Below are positions 1 through 8,873 of a stretch of 64,000 nt of DNA, one piece after another. The DNA is taken from assembly GCF_900107635.1 (NCBI RefSeq), contig NZ_FNRD01000001.1, positions 186,001 to 250,000 on the forward strand. Reading direction: 5' to 3'. Every line of letters begins with the position of its first letter. The stretch's first letter is position 1. The notes below the pieces were generated by a model. It made no database searches and was not told where the DNA came from. It saw nothing but the letters and a program-made list of their open reading frames with translations. The DNA is from Flavobacterium gillisiae (GTDB taxonomy: Bacteria; Bacteroidota; Bacteroidia; Flavobacteriales; Flavobacteriaceae). The position numbers were made by a program, and so were the translations under genes.

Positions 1-320
1 GTTATAGGCTGTTTTTTTGTTTTGTTTTCGTCAATTGTTATAATTGTCCCTCCATTGCTAACAAAAGTATCTATTTGCTCTGCTACGGCATCTTTTACAT
101 CTTCCCATTCTACTATGTTATATTTTTCTATGGCGATGAAGTTTCCTGAGATGTATACTGTTTTTACAAACGGTAAATAAAACAGCTGCTGTGCAAGTGG
201 AGATGATTTTGCCTCGTCTATGTTTTTAAATTCAAAACTTTCATTTTGAGTAATGAAATCTTCAAATTCAAATTTAAGTATAGTTGGGTTTTGTGTTTCT
301 TTTATGGTAACTTTTGTCAT
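1..320 (-). CDS. Nfu/NifU N-terminal domain protein (partial, 3' end outside window)
   Basis: About 106 residues are visible, starting with ATG at 318-320 on the minus strand and running off the left edge. The start of the protein carries a TQNPTILKFEF segment, which resembles the NPxxLKF motif of the Nfu/NifU N-terminal domain found in iron-sulfur cluster scaffold proteins. The C-terminal CxxC scaffold domain expected in this family would lie outside the window, so whether it is present cannot be seen. The role in Fe-S assembly is inferred from family resemblance. The divergent neighbour is the PorP/SprF gene. Confidence 0.7.
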   Translation of the reverse strand, partial: MTKVTIKETQNPTILKFEFEDFITQNESFEFKNIDEAKSSPLAQQLFYLPFVKTVYISGNFIAIEKYNIVEWEDVKDAVAEQIDTFVSNGGTIITIDENKTKKQPI

Positions 321-370
321 GATATTTATAAATTTTTACAAATTTAGTAAAGTTATTTTCTACGATTAAC

Positions 371-378
371 TATATTTG
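371..378 (+). promoter_or_regulatory. Candidate -7 promoter element for the PorP/SprF gene
   Basis: TATATTTG matches the Bacteroidota -7 consensus TAnnTTTG and lies about 100 bases upstream of the chosen start. No clear -33 TTTG box is seen at the right distance, so the call is weak. Confidence 0.3.
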
Positions 379-479
379 ATTTATTAATGAATAAATTAAC
401 TTTATTTTAATTGTTTGGGTGGGTTTTATTTCATTTTTTCAAGTGCATTAATATTCATTTATTATTTAATAGTATTTCA

Positions 480-1478
480 ATGTATATAAAAATCAAATTT
501 TTAATTGTTCTTTTCTTTGTATCATCATATACTTTCTCGCAAGAAGGGATAGCAGTCTATTCCGATTATTTATCAGATAATTACTATTTGATCCATCCCT
601 CTATGGCAGGTGCGGCAAATTGCGCGAAAATAAGATTAACAGCTCGAAAGCAGTGGTTTGGTCAAGAGGATGCACCAGAACTTCAAACAATTAGTTTTAA
701 CGGAAGGGTTAGCGAAAAAGCGGGAGCGGGAATTATTCTTTTCAATGACAAGAATGGATATCACTCTCAAAAAGGAGTGAAGCTTACCTATGCTTATCAC
801 CTTATGTTTTCTAGAGATGAAATTGATTTGAATCAATTGTCTTTTGGGATTAGTGGAGGTTTGATTCAAAGTCAACTAGATGAAACTAGTTTTTTACAAT
901 CTGGAGACTTTGATCCTATTATTAATGGAACTATAGTGCAAAAGGATTCTTACTTCAATGTAGATATTGGTGCGTCTTACAATTATTTAGATTTTTATGC
1001 ACACGGAACAGTTAAAAATGCTATTGAAACGAGAAGAGATATTTATACGGAGTACGAAAGTGATAATTTAAGAAAATATTTATTGAGTGCCGGTTACGTT
1101 TTTGGAGATCAGGATCGAATATTATTGGAGCCATCCATACTATTTCAACTTGTTGAAAAAACACAAGAGAAGTCCATTGACGTAAACATGAAGGCCTATA
1201 AAAATATGGATTTCGGAACACTTTGGGGAGGCTTGTCTTATCGAAGAAGTTTTGATGGGGCACAATATACTGATGGCAATGGGATCTCAAAACAAAAATT
1301 ACAATATATCACGCCGATTGTTGGTGTGAATTTCAATAACTTTATGTTTGCGTACACGTATTCACATGTTTCAGGCGCTGTCAAATTTGATGACGGAGGC
1401 TACCACCAGATTACATTGGGAATCAATTTATTTTGCAAGCCCGTAAAATACGAATGTAAATGTCCAGCCATTAATTAA
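480..1478 (+). CDS. PorP/SprF family type IX secretion-associated membrane protein
   Basis: The product (332 residues from the chosen start) begins with a signal peptide ending near TFSQ, followed by the family's early segment YYLIHPSMAGAANC (consensus NPAxAG-like) and alternating beta-strand sequence to the C terminus. PorP/SprF proteins are predicted outer-membrane barrels tied to the type IX secretion and gliding machinery of Bacteroidota. The reading frame is open further upstream to 411, but only the ATG at 480 puts the signal peptide at the N terminus. It stands alone: no partner adhesin or SprE-like gene is adjacent, and its specific partner is unknown. A carbonic anhydrase gene follows after 13 bases. 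Confidence 0.82.
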   Translation: MYIKIKFLIVLFFVSSYTFSQEGIAVYSDYLSDNYYLIHPSMAGAANCAKIRLTARKQWFGQEDAPELQTISFNGRVSEKAGAGIILFNDKNGYHSQKGVKLTYAYHLMFSRDEIDLNQLSFGISGGLIQSQLDETSFLQSGDFDPIINGTIVQKDSYFNVDIGASYNYLDFYAHGTVKNAIETRRDIYTEYESDNLRKYLLSAGYVFGDQDRILLEPSILFQLVEKTQEKSIDVNMKAYKNMDFGTLWGGLSYRRSFDGAQYTDGNGISKQKLQYITPIVGVNFNNFMFAYTYSHVSGAVKFDDGGYHQITLGINLFCKPVKYECKCPAIN

Positions 1479-1491
1479 ATTCAGATACTTA

Positions 1492-2007
1492 ATGTTAATA
1501 AAATCTGTCAACGGAAAGTCACCTCTTATACCTGAGGATTGTTATGTGGCTGAAAACGCTACTATTGTAGGTGATGTAAGTTTTGGAGAATCGTGTAGTG
1601 TTTGGTTTAATGCCGTAATCAGGGGAGATGTAAATTTCATTAAAATAGGAAATAAGGTGAATATCCAAGATGGAGCAGTCATTCATTGTACCTATAAAAA
1701 GCACCCTACAATTATTGGTAATAATGTATCAATTGGACACAACGCAATAGTTCATGGTTGTGAGATTAAAGATAATGTATTGATTGGAATGGGAGCGATA
1801 GTAATGGACAACTGTGTCATTGAGAGTAATTCTATCGTGGCTGCCGGTGCTGTTATAACCCAAAATACAACGGTCGAATCGGGATCAATATGGGCTGGTG
1901 TTCCTGCCAGAAAAGTGAAAGACATCGATCAATCGAATTTTGCAGGTGAGATTGAACGCATTTCGAATAATTATGTAATGTATTCGAGTTGGTTCAAAGA
2001 AGAGTAG
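1492..2007 (+). CDS. Gamma carbonic anhydrase family protein (left-handed beta-helix)
   Basis: The 171-residue protein is made of hexapeptide repeats of the left-handed beta-helix type, with the segments VWFNAVIRGD, NIQDGAVIH, IGHNAIVHGC and IGMGAIVMD that mark the YrdA/PaaY/gamma-carbonic-anhydrase family. The three histidine positions expected for the metal site are plausible at IHCTY, IGHNA and VHGC. Length is normal for the family. Its substrate is not certain, because many members have no measured carbonic anhydrase activity. It probably shares a transcript with the upstream PorP/SprF gene (13-base gap) and converges on the LytTR regulator gene 8 bases away, with no terminator hairpin seen between them. 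Confidence 0.88.
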   Translation: MLIKSVNGKSPLIPEDCYVAENATIVGDVSFGESCSVWFNAVIRGDVNFIKIGNKVNIQDGAVIHCTYKKHPTIIGNNVSIGHNAIVHGCEIKDNVLIGMGAIVMDNCVIESNSIVAAGAVITQNTTVESGSIWAGVPARKVKDIDQSNFAGEIERISNNYVMYSSWFKEE

Positions 2008-2015
2008 TTATTGAA

Positions 2016-2738
2016 TTATAAGTTAATCTTTTCAAAGAATGAATTTTTGTAGCTTTCACTAATCGGAATTCTTTTTTCGGCAATAAGGACCTTGTTTTTC
2101 TGAATAGACTTTATGTGTTTTATGTTGATTATATAAGATCTGTGAATCCTAGAAAATCCTTTTGAAGAAAGTAAATTTTCGAGTTTTATAAGGCTAATAA
2201 GAGTCAATGTATATTTATTATCTGTCGTATAAATTTTCACGTAGTCTTTAAGTCCTTCGATATATAAAATATCAGCAAAATTAATTTTAACATTTTCATA
2301 TTCAGCTCGTACAAACATAAAATCTTGCTCTATCTCTGGAGTTGAAATTAGAGTTGTAGGAGTAGAAGATGCTTGTGGACTAAAAATTTGTTGTGCTCGT
2401 AAAACAGATTTTAGGAATCTATGAAACGGGATTGGTTTTACCAAGTAGTCAACTGCACCTAAGTTAAAACCTTCTACAGCGTAATTAGAATAGGCAGTAG
2501 TGAAAATTATAAGTGGTTTTTTATCTAAGGCATTTATAAAATCGATACCAGAAAAATGAGGCATTTCTATGTCTAAAAAAATCAAATCTACGTTTGTGTG
2601 ATTAATCACAGCTAAAGCATCAATCGCATTATTAAAGGTATTTACTAGTTCAAGTGTTTCCACCTTACTAACAAATTCTTTGATTAAATCAACAGCTAAT
2701 GGTTCGTCATCTATAATAACACATTTCATTTGTTTCAA
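2016..2738 (-). CDS. LytTR-family response regulator
   Basis: The 240-residue protein has a receiver domain (IIDDEP acidic pocket, phosphoacceptor Asp56 in FLDIEM) and a C-terminal LytTR DNA-binding domain (about residues 135-240, including IEGLKDYVKIYT and FSRIHRSYIINI). It is the cognate regulator of the LytS-type kinase encoded just upstream (38-base gap). The two close a minus-strand operon that begins with a barrel protein and two lipoproteins. A start at Met4 (2729) is equally possible. Targets are unknown; autoregulation of the operon is a reasonable guess. Confidence 0.93.
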   Translation of the reverse strand: MKQMKCVIIDDEPLAVDLIKEFVSKVETLELVNTFNNAIDALAVINHTNVDLIFLDIEMPHFSGIDFINALDKKPLIIFTTAYSNYAVEGFNLGAVDYLVKPIPFHRFLKSVLRAQQIFSPQASSTPTTLISTPEIEQDFMFVRAEYENVKINFADILYIEGLKDYVKIYTTDNKYTLTLISLIKLENLLSSKGFSRIHRSYIINIKHIKSIQKNKVLIAEKRIPISESYKNSFFEKINL

Positions 2739-2776
2739 TTTTAGTAATGAATAATAGTCCTTCTAAATTATTGCTT

Positions 2777-3859
2777 TTATTCTTTTAGTTGATCTAGTTT
2801 TAAGTTTAAATGCAAACTGTATTTATCAGTTGTTTCTATAATTGTTAGTTTGTGCGCATTTGGGTATAGAAGATTAAGACGGTTTTCCATATTGGTCATG
2901 CCAATGCCTGAATTATTGGGGTCTTTAGTATAGTTTTCAATCTTATTTTCAATCCAAAAGTCTAATGTGTTCTCCTCTATTATAATTTTAATTTTCACAT
3001 AAGTTACCCCTTTATAATCTGTTCCGTATTTAAAGGCATTTTCTATAAATGTAATTAATAACAAGGGTTCAATGTACTTGTTTTTTGTGTCTCCATGAAT
3101 GTTTATGAAAATATTTTCAATATTACTCAGCCGAAGCTTTTGTAACTCAATATAGTTTTTAATGTAGTTTAATTCTTTTTCAAGAAAAACCGATTTGTTA
3201 TCAGTTTCATAGAGCATGTACCGCATCATTTCTGATAATGTAACGATGGCATCAGGAACAAGATCTGATTTTTTATACGCTAAAGAGTAAATACTATTTA
3301 GTGCATTAAACAAAAAGTGAGGATTTGTTTGTTTCCTTAAATAATTTAATTCGGCCGAAGTTCTATGAGTTTCTGCTACTAGTTTGTTTTGTTGACTGGT
3401 ATAAATCTCAGATAATGTTTTTATTACGATACTGCTGGCCAATATGAATATGTAGAAAACAGCTGGTAAAAGTCTGAAAATAAAAGGGCGTTTGTTTTTA
3501 AAATGTGGTTCTAATGGTAATTGTCCGTTTCTACTAGGTATTAGCGCATTGGGACGTGGCATATCTCTAAATTCAGAAATGGTATAGGTCATTCGAAAAG
3601 CCATAAACACAAAAATAATTAAAAGCACGATAGCTAAATAGGAACCATATTTCTTTTGTAAAAGCAATCTAGGGACGAAATAGAAGTAATTAAGATAAAA
3701 TAATACAATCCCTGTTCCCCATTGAATAAAAAAATCAGGGGTTATGTAGAAAGGACTTTCGTAAAATTGAATCAGTGAGGAACAAATAAAAAAGCACCAT
3801 ACTACAGAATGAATAAGTATGTTGTTCTTTTCGGTGCTTTTAATTTCGTTTAGGGTCAT
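2777..3859 (-). CDS. LytS/YehU-type sensor histidine kinase
   Basis: The 360-residue protein has four predicted membrane helices in the first 150 residues (about 13-33, 44-63, 73-92, 128-147), then the His_kinase core with phosphoacceptor His181 in NPHFLFNALNSI and the ATPase N-box ITFIENAFKYG plus NSGIGMTNMENRL. This is the family that pairs with LytTR regulators. Its ATG directly follows the stop codon of the DUF4907 lipoprotein gene, so translation is likely coupled. It has no separate periplasmic sensing domain, only short loops. That fits a model in which the lipoproteins or barrel of the same operon sense the signal, but this is inference. Confidence 0.93.
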   Translation of the reverse strand: MTLNEIKSTEKNNILIHSVVWCFFICSSLIQFYESPFYITPDFFIQWGTGIVLFYLNYFYFVPRLLLQKKYGSYLAIVLLIIFVFMAFRMTYTISEFRDMPRPNALIPSRNGQLPLEPHFKNKRPFIFRLLPAVFYIFILASSIVIKTLSEIYTSQQNKLVAETHRTSAELNYLRKQTNPHFLFNALNSIYSLAYKKSDLVPDAIVTLSEMMRYMLYETDNKSVFLEKELNYIKNYIELQKLRLSNIENIFINIHGDTKNKYIEPLLLITFIENAFKYGTDYKGVTYVKIKIIIEENTLDFWIENKIENYTKDPNNSGIGMTNMENRLNLLYPNAHKLTIIETTDKYSLHLNLKLDQLKE

Positions 3860-4219
3860 TTAGATTTTTATAGATAATAGAAGTAAATCTTTTTTTGTTA
3901 CTGTAGGTGATAAATTTGAATTCAATTTCTCTAAAACTAATTGGCCTACTTTAAGTGCTTCTTCCTCTGTTTTGAAACTTTTATTTTCAGAAATAACAGG
4001 AATTACAGTTTGTTTTATGATAATCTTTTCTTTTAATGTGATCACATAACCCCATCCATTTTGCGTTTTTAAGGAAGCTAGATTTAAGTTCTCATTTTTT
4101 TTGCAAGATATAAATAAAAATAAACATACTAAAAGTAGCTTTGTTATTGTTGATTGAAAGGATAAATTCTTCTGGATTTTTGTCCAGAAGAATTTTTTAG
4201 TTGAATTAATTGTCATCAT
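3860..4219 (-). CDS. DUF4907-type lipoprotein
   Basis: This small protein (119 residues from 4219) has a lipoprotein signal with lipobox LFISC followed by KK, then a single compact domain with GWGYVITLKEKIIIKQ, VIPVISENKSF and LSPTVTKKDL. I recognise these as DUF4907 hallmarks. Function is unknown. The start is uncertain: the frame is open to 4261, but the double ATG at 4219/4216 leaves a short overlap with the end of the kelch gene. The N-terminal region is unusually long for a lipoprotein because it spans a perfect hairpin (4164-4195). Its stop abuts the kinase ATG, tying it to the signalling pair. Confidence 0.72.
   Translation of the reverse strand: MMTINSTKKFFWTKIQKNLSFQSTITKLLLVCLFLFISCKKNENLNLASLKTQNGWGYVITLKEKIIIKQTVIPVISENKSFKTEEEALKVGQLVLEKLNSNLSPTVTKKDLLLLSIKI
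4164..4195. other. Perfect 13-bp inverted repeat at the kelch/DUF4907 junction
   Basis: AAATTCTTCTGGA at 4164-4176 is the exact reverse complement of 4183-4195, with a 6-base loop. On the plus strand it is followed by T residues like an intrinsic terminator. The genes here, however, read on the minus strand, where the hairpin is preceded by an A run and not followed by T. It lies just after the kelch stop codon and within the first codons of the DUF4907 gene, so it may tune readthrough or translation between the two. Confidence 0.6.
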
Positions 4220-5210
4220 CACTTTGTTCGTCAAATGGTTTAAATTCCCATGAATCATCAAAATATGAAGAACCAGTTCTTCCTAATAAAATAAAACCAC
4301 GTTCGTTGATTGCAAATCCTGTTGCATCTGTTCTTGCAGAACCTTCAAGAGAAGTTTTTTCTTCCCATACATCATCAGTAGGACTATATTCCCAAATTGA
4401 TCTTGTACTTTCCCCACATCCTATGTAACCGTATCCATTCATTGAAAATCCTGTCGCATTAGATCTCACAATTACATAATCGTCGTTGTAAGAGTAGTCA
4501 TCATCATCGTCTTGATCGATGTCTCGTTTTCTTGTCCAGGTATCTGTTGCTGGATCAAACATCCAAAAGTCAACTTGGTAAGTCCCACTATTTACTCCTA
4601 ATCCTAAATAAGCTTTATTATCGATTACAAATGTGCTAGCTCCTCGTCTTTTGTTTCCGCTGAAACCATTTACTAAGGTCCAAGTATTCGCTGTCGGGCT
4701 GTACTGATAAAAGTCTTTTAGATAATTTCCATCATATCCAGTTCCAAAATAGGCTTTTCCGCCGGCTTGAAACCCTACTGCAGAGTAACGAGCTGTTCCT
4801 GCGAAATCAGCTTTTTGCGTCCAAGTATTACTAATTGGATCGTATTCGTAGAAATCTTTCAATTTATTGGTCCCATCGTAACCAAGACCTATATATCCTT
4901 TTGAATCCAACTCAAACCCTGAAGCAGCACTTCGTCCTACACCGTTGAAATCTGCTTTTTGTTCCCAATAATCACCGTCAGAATTGTAAGCCCAAAGGTC
5001 TTTTAAATATTCATCACCTGTGTAACCCGTCGTTACATAAGCATAACTACCAATCACGAAACTTGTAGCACTTGATCTTGCTGGTCCATCAAAAGATGAC
5101 TTTTTCACCCAGTTTCCTACTAAGTCAGTATCTTCATCGTTACTGCAACTAACCAATACTAATCCCATGATGAGAGTAGAGATTATCATTCCTTTTCTTA
5201 AAATATTCAT
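4206..5210 (-). CDS. Kelch-repeat lipoprotein
   Basis: The 334-residue protein has a lipoprotein signal (LVLVSC) and about six kelch blades. Each has the pattern of an AYxGTGY-like strand and a W-x-x-K/Y-D turn, for example YVTTGYTGDEYLKDLWAY, IGLGYDGTNKLKDFYEYD and FGTGYDGNYLKDFYQY. Such beta-propellers bind ligands or partner proteins. One blade is expanded by an acidic loop rich in Asp (about residues 220-235). The product is expected on the outer or inner membrane facing the periplasm, or on the cell surface. It is the second gene of a five-gene operon and follows the barrel gene after 16 bases. Its ligand is unknown. Confidence 0.88.
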   Translation of the reverse strand: MNILRKGMIISTLIMGLVLVSCSNDEDTDLVGNWVKKSSFDGPARSSATSFVIGSYAYVTTGYTGDEYLKDLWAYNSDGDYWEQKADFNGVGRSAASGFELDSKGYIGLGYDGTNKLKDFYEYDPISNTWTQKADFAGTARYSAVGFQAGGKAYFGTGYDGNYLKDFYQYSPTANTWTLVNGFSGNKRRGASTFVIDNKAYLGLGVNSGTYQVDFWMFDPATDTWTRKRDIDQDDDDDYSYNDDYVIVRSNATGFSMNGYGYIGCGESTRSIWEYSPTDDVWEEKTSLEGSARTDATGFAINERGFILLGRTGSSYFDDSWEFKPFDEQSDDDN

Positions 5211-5226
5211 ATGTTTACTGTTTTTA

Positions 5227-6075
5227 TTAATGTTTGAATTTTATACCTATGTTGAAAATGTATCCGTTATTATTATTGAAATCGTAGGCTAGGTTTCCGG
5301 CATTATCTGTGAGATAAAATTTGTTGTTGAAGCCATATCCTCCTTTAAAATTAATGGACCAGTAAGTGTCTATACTTCGCACATATTCAAATGTTGTAGC
5401 CATTTGTGAGTTGGTCATTTTTGTTGTCTTGTTGTAATTGTCATCTAAGTCTTTACTGTCTAAATTGTAAATAGCTCCTTGAAAGTCATTTTTTAGTGAG
5501 AATGTATTTCGAGTAGTATTCGAATAAGATACTAGTGATGTTGGAAATCCAATTACTACAACTGTATTTTGATTGATCTGCTGGGTGTATGAAAAGGTTG
5601 GTAGTAAATTAGTTTTTCCAAATAGCATGCTGCGCTGTACTCCTGCGGATAGTGAATTTGATTCATTGAATTTGTAATTTATTTGTAAACCTCCTAATAA
5701 TTGTAAATCTGAAAATCCCATGCTTTTTTCAAAATTGTTTGTTGGCTTTATATCAAGAGTAAAACTTGTTTTTTCATTAATATGGTGCTTGATTGTTAAA
5801 TCATTTGCTATACTTGAGAAATCAGTAAAATTGTCTTGAAAAGCATATTTTTCTAACTCATAATTCACTCCTATTTTGGTATATCGTATTGTATTTGTAA
5901 AAGTGTTTTTTGAATTAATTTTTTTCGAAACTGTAAAACCAACTTCAGTTTCATTTCTTGTTATTTTTTCGGTTGGTGCTGTTTTTGTATTTAAATCTAA
6001 AGAGTAGCTGTTTTGACCACTTACTTTTAGAATAGAAAACAGAAGCAATAGGATTGTAAAAATCTTTATTCTCAT
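5227..6075 (-). CDS. Outer-membrane beta-barrel protein (DUF6268-like)
   Basis: The 282-residue product has a signal peptide ending near KVSGQ and repeated amphipathic strands with aromatic girdle residues through to a C-terminal strand ending IGIKFKH, typical of an outer-membrane barrel. It resembles DUF6268 barrels of Bacteroidota; the family name is from memory and less certain than the fold. It is the first gene of the operon that continues with a kelch lipoprotein, a DUF4907 lipoprotein, a kinase and a LytTR regulator. A 230-base gap separates it from the divergent DUF4270 gene and must hold its promoter. Confidence 0.7.
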   Translation of the reverse strand: MRIKIFTILLLLFSILKVSGQNSYSLDLNTKTAPTEKITRNETEVGFTVSKKINSKNTFTNTIRYTKIGVNYELEKYAFQDNFTDFSSIANDLTIKHHINEKTSFTLDIKPTNNFEKSMGFSDLQLLGGLQINYKFNESNSLSAGVQRSMLFGKTNLLPTFSYTQQINQNTVVVIGFPTSLVSYSNTTRNTFSLKNDFQGAIYNLDSKDLDDNYNKTTKMTNSQMATTFEYVRSIDTYWSINFKGGYGFNNKFYLTDNAGNLAYDFNNNNGYIFNIGIKFKH

Positions 6076-6305
6076 ATTTTTTTTTATTGTTTCAAAAGTA
6101 GTTGCATTATCCAGTTTAAAAAAAGAAGATATATGTATTCGCTAATTCCATAGACTAATGAGTCATTTGCATGGCTCAATCAATATTAGTGTTAGGTAAT
6201 TGAAGTTATAGATGTTTCATGGCTTTTTATAGACATAAAACTTTGAATGGTATATGTTATAATGTAGTATAAAAAGTGCTCTGCTATATTTGTTAAAAAA
6301 CTTTT

Positions 6306-7628
6306 ATGTATAAGTTATTGTTAGTGCTTTTTCTTGGAGCTTTGATAACCTCTTGTGATTCGGATGTAGATGCAGGAGAGTTTGTAGTAGGGTCAGATTA
6401 TTTGTCGGTAAGTAATAAAGTGGTATTAGTCGATACTTTAACTGTTGATGTTTCAACAATTAATTTGGACTCCTTAGTCACTTCTAGTCAAAGTAGAATT
6501 TTAGTTGGAAATTATGTTGATCCTTATTTTGGAAAGGTAAAATCTGAAAGTTATTTTCAGTTGTCTGGTTCGTCTTATGCTTTGAAAACAGTTAGTTCAG
6601 ATACTGATTCTCCCAATTATGTTTTTGATTCAATTCGAATGATTTTGAGGCCAGATAAATATTATTATGGAGATACCACATCAGTGCAAACAATCAGTTT
6701 ACATCGCTTGCTTGAAAAAGTGAAAGTGGAAGATGATGACTATTATTTTTACAATAGCTCAACTCTTGCGTTTGACACAGAAAGTTTAGGCTCCGTTTCG
6801 TTTAAACCAAAGCCTATAAGTAAGGATACTGTAGTTGTAAAAGTTAGTGATGTTTTTGGAGAAGCTCTTTTTCAAAGAATAAAAAAACGTGAAATCACTA
6901 ATTTTGATGAATTCACAGAGTACTTTAAAGGATTAACGATTAAATCAACTTCAACTAATTCAAGCAGTGTTGTGGGGTTTAATACTTCCAGCGTACTTCG
7001 GTTGTATTATTCAAAATATTTAGGCGATACAGAAGAGTCTTTAAGTATGGATTTTGGTATTCTAGATGTGGCAAAGCAGTTTAATAATATAAGTTTAGAT
7101 AGGTCTGGAACGCAAATTAGTGATTTACCTGATTTTACAAGTAGTCTGTCAAGTGTCAAGACAGGGAATAAAGCATATATTCAATCAGGTACAGGTATTG
7201 CTTGTAGAATTGATTTTCCCAATATAAAGCAGCTGAAGTACATTTCAGAAAAAGGCGCTATTGTCGATGCTGAACTGATTATAAAGCCAATAAAAAACAC
7301 ATATTCAGACAAGAACTATTCTTTACCTGATTCTTTAAGGGTTTTTGTGGTTGATAAGCTCAATAGGGTAACGGGTACTTTAAATAATACGGGTAGTGCT
7401 ACCTACGCGGTTTTAAATACTCAAACAGATGAGTTTAATGAAAATATTGGTTATAAGGTTTCCATTGGAGCTTTCTTGCAGAACGAGATGATTAAAAATT
7501 CTGATTCTAAGTTATCATTAATATTAACGGTACCTAATATTTTGAAATCGGTAAATCGAGTGATGTTGGGAGATCAAAAAAACAGTAACAATAAAATTCA
7601 ATTGAAAATTTATTATATTTCTTATTAA
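6306..7628 (+). CDS. DUF4270 family lipoprotein
   Basis: The 440-residue protein begins with a lipoprotein signal (LFLGALITSC) and shows the DUF4270 pattern: a LLVGNYxDPYFGK-like segment near residue 75 (here RILVGNYVDPYFGK), then DSIRMIL and later IDFPNIKQL and LIIKPIKNTYS. Members are conserved in Bacteroidota and lie on or near the outer membrane; function is not established. The next gene starts one base after its stop, so the two form a transcription unit. A TATATTTG box at 6285-6292 precedes the ATG closely. Confidence 0.85.
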   Translation: MYKLLLVLFLGALITSCDSDVDAGEFVVGSDYLSVSNKVVLVDTLTVDVSTINLDSLVTSSQSRILVGNYVDPYFGKVKSESYFQLSGSSYALKTVSSDTDSPNYVFDSIRMILRPDKYYYGDTTSVQTISLHRLLEKVKVEDDDYYFYNSSTLAFDTESLGSVSFKPKPISKDTVVVKVSDVFGEALFQRIKKREITNFDEFTEYFKGLTIKSTSTNSSSVVGFNTSSVLRLYYSKYLGDTEESLSMDFGILDVAKQFNNISLDRSGTQISDLPDFTSSLSSVKTGNKAYIQSGTGIACRIDFPNIKQLKYISEKGAIVDAELIIKPIKNTYSDKNYSLPDSLRVFVVDKLNRVTGTLNNTGSATYAVLNTQTDEFNENIGYKVSIGAFLQNEMIKNSDSKLSLILTVPNILKSVNRVMLGDQKNSNNKIQLKIYYISY

Positions 7629-8873
7629 ATGAAAAATAAAATAGTATTTGCCGGTTTCTTTATCTTTTTGGTAACAACTGCATTTTCACAAAGTATATCT
7701 AGTTCGCCGTATTCAATTTATGGACTGGGTAGTTTGTATGATTCTGATTTTGGATCTAATGCTTCCATTGGGTCTTCAGGTATTGCATTGCCTTCCTCAA
7801 GTTCGATTAATAATCTTAACCCAGCTTCTTTGGGATTTATGGCTCAAAATCATTTTTTATTTGATGTGGGTGGTAAATCAATTTTTTCCAGTTATGAAAA
7901 TGGTTCTAATAAGGAAAGTCGAAATAATATTCAATTTTCACATATTGCATTGGCTTTTCCGGTCACACCAAAATCAGCTGTTAGTTTAGCTTTGAAACCG
8001 TATTCTAGTGCCACCTATAAAATATCAAATTTACTTTTACCCGTTGAAAACAGTACAGAGGGTTATATTTTAGACGCTGCAGGTACGGGAGGTTTAAATG
8101 ATGTTAGTATTTCGTATGGATATAAGATTGGAAAAAAATTATCTTTAGGACTTTCAACTAATTTCCTTTTTGGTAACATTACTGACGATAGAAGTTATAC
8201 CGTTGCAAATTCAGTAACTTCAATAAATAAAACTTCGTATTATAATGGAGCAAGAGTTTCATTAGGGGGGCAGGTGCAAATTGATTCTACCTTGGCTTTT
8301 GGTGTTAATGTTAAATCGCCAAGTCAAGTTAAAGCCTCAAAAACCCAATCTGTTGTTTCGTATAATGCCTCTACGCTTACTTCTACAACAGTTGAAACGG
8401 ATACAGATTATGATGTTAATGATTATTACTTGCCTTTAGAAGTAGGAGTAGGTTTTAGTAAAATTTTTAAAAACAACTTGAATTTAACGATGGACTATTC
8501 AAAGAGCTTATGGAACAGCACAAGCCAATCTGATTTGTATGGTACTTATATTAATCAAGACAAGTTTGCAATGGGCTTTTCTTATAATAAAACGAATAGT
8601 ATTCGTACTTATTTTGATCGAATAAAATATTCGACTGGTTTTAATTATGATACGGGATTTCTAGAAATTGATAACAAGCGCATTAGTAATGTTGCTTTTT
8701 CTGTAGGTGTTTCTTTGCCTGTGGAGAATAGGACTTTTTCTGCACTAAACGTGACCTATTCTTACGGTCAAAAAGGGAGTATAAGTAATGGTCTTATTAA
8801 AGAAAATTATCATAAAATATCTGTCAATTTAAGTTTAGATGCAATATGGTTTGTTAAAAGAAAATTCGACTAA
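7629..8873 (+). CDS. Putative outer-membrane beta-barrel protein paired with DUF4270
   Basis: The 414-residue product has a signal peptide (ending TTAFSQ), an N-terminal plug-like segment SSPYSIYGLGSL then SINNLNPASLGFM, and many beta strands. This resembles the OmpP1/FadL type of barrel seen in Bacteroidota, including the NPA motif, but it is divergent and I do not assign a substrate. It starts immediately after the DUF4270 gene and presumably functions with it. The stop codon abuts the stop of the convergent murI gene, with no intergenic base between them. Confidence 0.6.
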   Translation: MKNKIVFAGFFIFLVTTAFSQSISSSPYSIYGLGSLYDSDFGSNASIGSSGIALPSSSSINNLNPASLGFMAQNHFLFDVGGKSIFSSYENGSNKESRNNIQFSHIALAFPVTPKSAVSLALKPYSSATYKISNLLLPVENSTEGYILDAAGTGGLNDVSISYGYKIGKKLSLGLSTNFLFGNITDDRSYTVANSVTSINKTSYYNGARVSLGGQVQIDSTLAFGVNVKSPSQVKASKTQSVVSYNASTLTSTTVETDTDYDVNDYYLPLEVGVGFSKIFKNNLNLTMDYSKSLWNSTSQSDLYGTYINQDKFAMGFSYNKTNSIRTYFDRIKYSTGFNYDTGFLEIDNKRISNVAFSVGVSLPVENRTFSALNVTYSYGQKGSISNGLIKENYHKISVNLSLDAIWFVKRKFD

